Part shown: positions 4,338-6,677 of the stretch, piece by piece
How the letters are laid out: every line of letters begins with the position of its first letter
How positions within the stretch are numbered: the first letter of the stretch is position 1
Notes under the pieces: model-generated
Told to the model about the DNA's origin: nothing
What the model saw: the letters and a program-made list of their open reading frames with translations, nothing else
Databases searched by the model: none
Program-made: the position numbers and the translations under genes
Assembly (NCBI GenBank): GCA_050943225.1
Contig: JBMNOT010000112.1
Location: 1 to 6,677, forward strand
Origin: SZUA-584 sp050943225
Lineage (GTDB): Bacteria > Bacillota > Clostridia > Christensenellales > SZUA-584
Direction of reading: 5' to 3'
Length of the DNA: 6,677 nt

Positions 4338-6518
4338 ATGTCGCTGAAAATTGCGCTGGCTGGCAATCCCAACAGCGGAAAGACAACACTGTTCAACGAG
4401 CTTACCGGCAGCACGCAGTATGTGGGCAACTGGCCGGGCGTCACGGTGGAAAAGAAAGAGGGTCGTCTGCGCAGGCACAAGGGCGATGTTGTCATTGTAG
4501 ACCTGCCAGGCATCTATTCACTGTCGCCGTACACGCTGGAAGAGGTGATCGCGCGGGATTTCATACTGCAGGAAAAGCCGGACGTTATCATCAACATCGT
4601 GGACGCTTCCAACCTGGTGCGCAACCTCTACCTCACCACGCAGATCATCGAACTGGGCGTGCCCACCGTGGTGGCGCTCAACATGATCGATATCGTGAAA
4701 AAGCGCGGCGATGAAATCGACACCACCGCACTGGAGAAAAGCCTCGGCTGCCCCGTGGTTTCCATCTCAGCAGTCAAGGGCATCGGCCTTGATGAACTGG
4801 TGGAAAAAGCGACTTTGGTATCCGGGCGCAAACCTAAGCCGCTTGCTTTCTCGCAGGACGTCGAAAAGGCGCTGGCGCAGATCAGCGAAGCGGCCGCTTC
4901 CGAACCGTCTCTTGGCGCTTACAACCCGCGCTGGCTTGCTGTCAAGCTGTTCGAACGCGACGAAGACCTGTTAAAGAAGACCAGCCTGCCGGAGCCGTTA
5001 AAAAACCACATCGAAGAGATTATAGCCGCAGCGGAAACCGCTATGGACGACGATGCGGAGAGCATCATCACCAACGAGCGCTACGAAGCCGTGAGCGCCC
5101 TGCTCTCAGGCGCTTACATTAAAAAATCTCGCCCGAGGCTTTCCACCTCCGATAAAATTGACCGCGTGATGACGAACCGCTTTTTGGCGCTGCCCATATT
5201 CTTCCTCATTATGTGGGGCGTTTACTATGTGTCCATACAGACCGTGGGCGACTGGACCATCGGCTGGATGGAAGAGATCATCGGCTGGGCGTCGAACGGT
5301 GTGGCCGGCCTGCTGGAGGGCTGGGGCGCTTCGCCGTGGGTGCTGAGCCTGGTGGTGGACGGCATTCTCGGCGGCGTGGGCAGCGTGCTGGTGTTCGTGC
5401 CGCAGCTGATGATACTGTACCTGTTCATCTCGATACTCGAAGACGTGGGCTACATGGCGCGCGTCGCGTTCATCATGGACCGCATATTCCGCCGCTTCGG
5501 CCTGTCGGGCAAATCGTTCATCCCAATGCTGATTGGCACCGGCTGCAGCGTGCCAGCCGTAATGGCGTCGCGCACCATCGAGAACGACAACGACCGCAAG
5601 ATGACCGTCATGCTGACGCCGTTCATCCCGTGCGGCGCCAAACTGCCGGTGTTCGCGCTGTTCGTGGCGATGGTGTTCCGCGAATCGTCCTGGGTGGGCC
5701 CGTCGATGTATCTGGTAGGCATCGTTATGGTCATCATATCCGGCCTCATACTCAAGCGGACAAAACTGTTCAGCGGCAAGCCTGCGCCGTTCGTAATGGA
5801 GCTGCCGGCCTACAAGCCGCCGCGGCCCAAGGGCGTGCTGATCCATATGTGGGAAAAAGGTAAATCCTTCGTCATCAAAGCCGGTACCGTGATATTCGCA
5901 GCTTGCGCTGTGCTGTGGTTCCTGCAGTCGTTCAGCTTCTCGCTCCAGTATCTCGAGCCGGAGCAGATCGACCAGAGCATATTGGCCGGCATCGGCAAGA
6001 TGATAGCGCCGGTATTTATGCCGCTGGGCTTCGGCAACTGGATGTCCGCCACGGCAGCGATAACGGGCATAGTCGCCAAGGAAGTTGTGGTGTCCACTTT
6101 TGCGATGCTGAGCGTGCATACGGCAGTGATGTTCACGCCGGTCACAGCTTATGCTTTCATGGTGTTCGTGCTGCTGGCTGTCCCCTGCGTTGCGGCCATC
6201 GGCGCCATCCGCCGCGAGATGGGCAACTGGAAATGGACGCTGATCGCCATCGGGTATCAGACAGGCGTGGCATACGTGATGGGGACTTTGGTCAACCTGA
6301 TCGGCGGCGCGATATTTCCCAATCTTTCCCCCATTCAGCTCTCCGGCGAGCTGGAAGCCGTCAGCGAAGGCGCTATTACCAGCGTGGCGCTGCTGGAAAA
6401 CCCGATGGTCTATATTCTTGGGCTCATTCTCGTGGCTGTCGTCGTGATGGGGCTGGCATCGCTCTTAAAGCGTGGCGGCAAAAACCGTCCGCTGGACGGC
6501 ACCACCTGCAACTACTAA
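4338..6518 (+). CDS. feoB: FeoB, GTP-driven ferrous iron transporter
   Basis: A 726-residue inner-membrane Fe2+ importer. The cytosolic G domain (1 to ~165) has G1 GNPNSGKT (9-16), switch GVTVE with the G2 Thr36, G3 DLPG (55-58), G4 NMID (115-118) and G5 SAVKG (144-148). A helical GDI-like linker follows (~170-265). The membrane part begins near 282 (FLALPIFFLIMWGVYYVS). The first Gate region holds GTGCSVPAVMASRT (400-413, Cys403) and PFIPCGAKLPVFA (428-440, Cys432), cysteines in the positions proposed to handle iron. The second Gate region holds GIVAKEVVVST (577-587) and VPCVAAIGAIRREMG (615-629). About 8-10 hydrophobic segments are visible, the last near 691-710. The start at 4338 has AGGAGG 5 nt upstream. 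Length and motifs are complete. No small Cys-rich FeoB-associated protein follows in the remaining sequence. Confidence 0.97.
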   Translation: MSLKIALAGNPNSGKTTLFNELTGSTQYVGNWPGVTVEKKEGRLRRHKGDVVIVDLPGIYSLSPYTLEEVIARDFILQEKPDVIINIVDASNLVRNLYLTTQIIELGVPTVVALNMIDIVKKRGDEIDTTALEKSLGCPVVSISAVKGIGLDELVEKATLVSGRKPKPLAFSQDVEKALAQISEAAASEPSLGAYNPRWLAVKLFERDEDLLKKTSLPEPLKNHIEEIIAAAETAMDDDAESIITNERYEAVSALLSGAYIKKSRPRLSTSDKIDRVMTNRFLALPIFFLIMWGVYYVSIQTVGDWTIGWMEEIIGWASNGVAGLLEGWGASPWVLSLVVDGILGGVGSVLVFVPQLMILYLFISILEDVGYMARVAFIMDRIFRRFGLSGKSFIPMLIGTGCSVPAVMASRTIENDNDRKMTVMLTPFIPCGAKLPVFALFVAMVFRESSWVGPSMYLVGIVMVIISGLILKRTKLFSGKPAPFVMELPAYKPPRPKGVLIHMWEKGKSFVIKAGTVIFAACAVLWFLQSFSFSLQYLEPEQIDQSILAGIGKMIAPVFMPLGFGNWMSATAAITGIVAKEVVVSTFAMLSVHTAVMFTPVTAYAFMVFVLLAVPCVAAIGAIRREMGNWKWTLIAIGYQTGVAYVMGTLVNLIGGAIFPNLSPIQLSGELEAVSEGAITSVALLENPMVYILGLILVAVVVMGLASLLKRGGKNRPLDGTTCNY

Positions 6519-6537
6519 CTCGCTGGACTTTCCGAGA

Positions 6538-6567
6538 GGGGCTGTGCAAACGGCCCTATTAATTTGT
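6538..6567 (+). terminator. Putative feoAB terminator hairpin
   Basis: GGGCTGT (6539-6545) pairs with ACGGCCC (6550-6556), including one G-U pair, around a GCAA tetraloop of the stable GNRA class. A T-rich tail, TATTAATTTG, begins at 6557. It lies 20 nt past the feoB stop. The tail is not a clean T-run, so termination may be leaky and shared with the hairpins further downstream. Confidence 0.45.
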
Positions 6568-6588
6568 CGAAAAACCTGCGGTTTTCCG
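6568..6588. repeat. Short inverted repeat downstream of feoB
   Basis: AAAACC (6571-6576) and GGTTTT (6580-6585) form a perfect 6-bp stem with a TGC loop. CG/CG pairing continues outside one mismatch (6568-6588). It is the second of four hairpins in a row here. Confidence 0.35.
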
Positions 6589-6599
6589 CCAGTTTACCT

Positions 6600-6638
6600 A
6601 TTTTTCGTAGTTCCTCGCACTTCGAAACTACGAAAAAT
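6600..6638. repeat. 13-bp perfect inverted repeat, hairpin or dispersed element
   Basis: ATTTTTCGTAGTT (6600-6612) and AACTACGAAAAAT (6626-6638) are perfect inverted copies separated by 13 nt. The AT-rich ends and the low-GC arms contrast with the GC-rich flanks. Read on either strand, the stem ends in a run of five A or T, so it could work as a bidirectional terminator. It could also be a small dispersed repeat of REP or MITE type. Confidence 0.5.
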
Positions 6639-6648
6639 CGCAAGGGGT

Positions 6649-6677
6649 GGGCTGCGCGGGCAAAGCCCGCGCAGCCC
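6649..6677. terminator. GC-rich 13-bp perfect hairpin at the window edge
   Basis: GGGCTGCGCGGGC (6649-6661) pairs perfectly with GCCCGCGCAGCCC (6665-6677) around an AAA loop. It is a strong terminator-type stem. Whether a T-run follows is unknown because the window ends exactly at its 3' arm, and the stem may be longer. Confidence 0.5.

Noticed and set aside
5106..6119. Long minus-strand frame opposite feoB
   Set aside because: The product is His/Arg/Gln-rich and mirrors the third-position GC bias of feoB. It has no recognisable domain.
6485..6499. CCGTCC-GCT-GGACGG hairpin near the feoB end as a terminator
   Set aside because: It lies inside the feoB coding sequence and has no T-rich tail.

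Overview
The window looks like a chromosomal segment of a fairly GC-rich anaerobic Firmicute of the clostridial type. The evidence is strong AGGAGG-type ribosome binding sites, an RsiV/PdaC-like DUF3298 protein, a ferrous-iron FeoA/FeoB pair, and a three-gene set related to the activases of 2-hydroxyacyl-CoA dehydratases, which are oxygen-sensitive iron-sulfur proteins. This placement is an inference; the genus cannot be read from the sequence.

Layout, left to right. Positions 1-91 (minus strand) hold the first 30 codons of an aldose 1-epimerase-like gene that runs off the left edge. It has its own extended -10 promoter in the 161-bp gap before a divergent plus-strand gene (253-939) for a cytosolic DUF3298 protein. 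That gene meets the next operon tail to tail, and the two coding regions overlap by 53 bp. From 3841 down to 887, three overlapping minus-strand genes form one operon: a DUF2229/COG3580-type protein, a COG3581-type protein, and a BadF/HgdC-type ATPase activase with both conserved cluster cysteines. No dehydratase subunit genes are visible next to them.

A 204-bp divergent gap (3842-4045) separates this operon from feoA (4046-4276) and feoB (4338-6518). The gap carries a good sigma-A-type promoter for feoAB and a 15/19 match to the DtxR/IdeR operator. A weaker candidate promoter faces the activase operon and overlaps the same operator. A second operator-like palindrome lies between feoA and feoB. 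The gap also contains a start-less open frame with a CGGC motif that may be the leftover 3' end of a lost gene. The right end (6519-6677) has no gene but is packed with four successive inverted repeats, the last cut at the window edge.

Working picture (inference): FeoB imports Fe2+ with FeoA as accessory, under a DtxR-family iron-dependent repressor. The neighbouring activase operon encodes iron-sulfur proteins and may share the same control region. This would link iron supply to an ATP-driven electron-activation system whose acceptor enzyme is not known.
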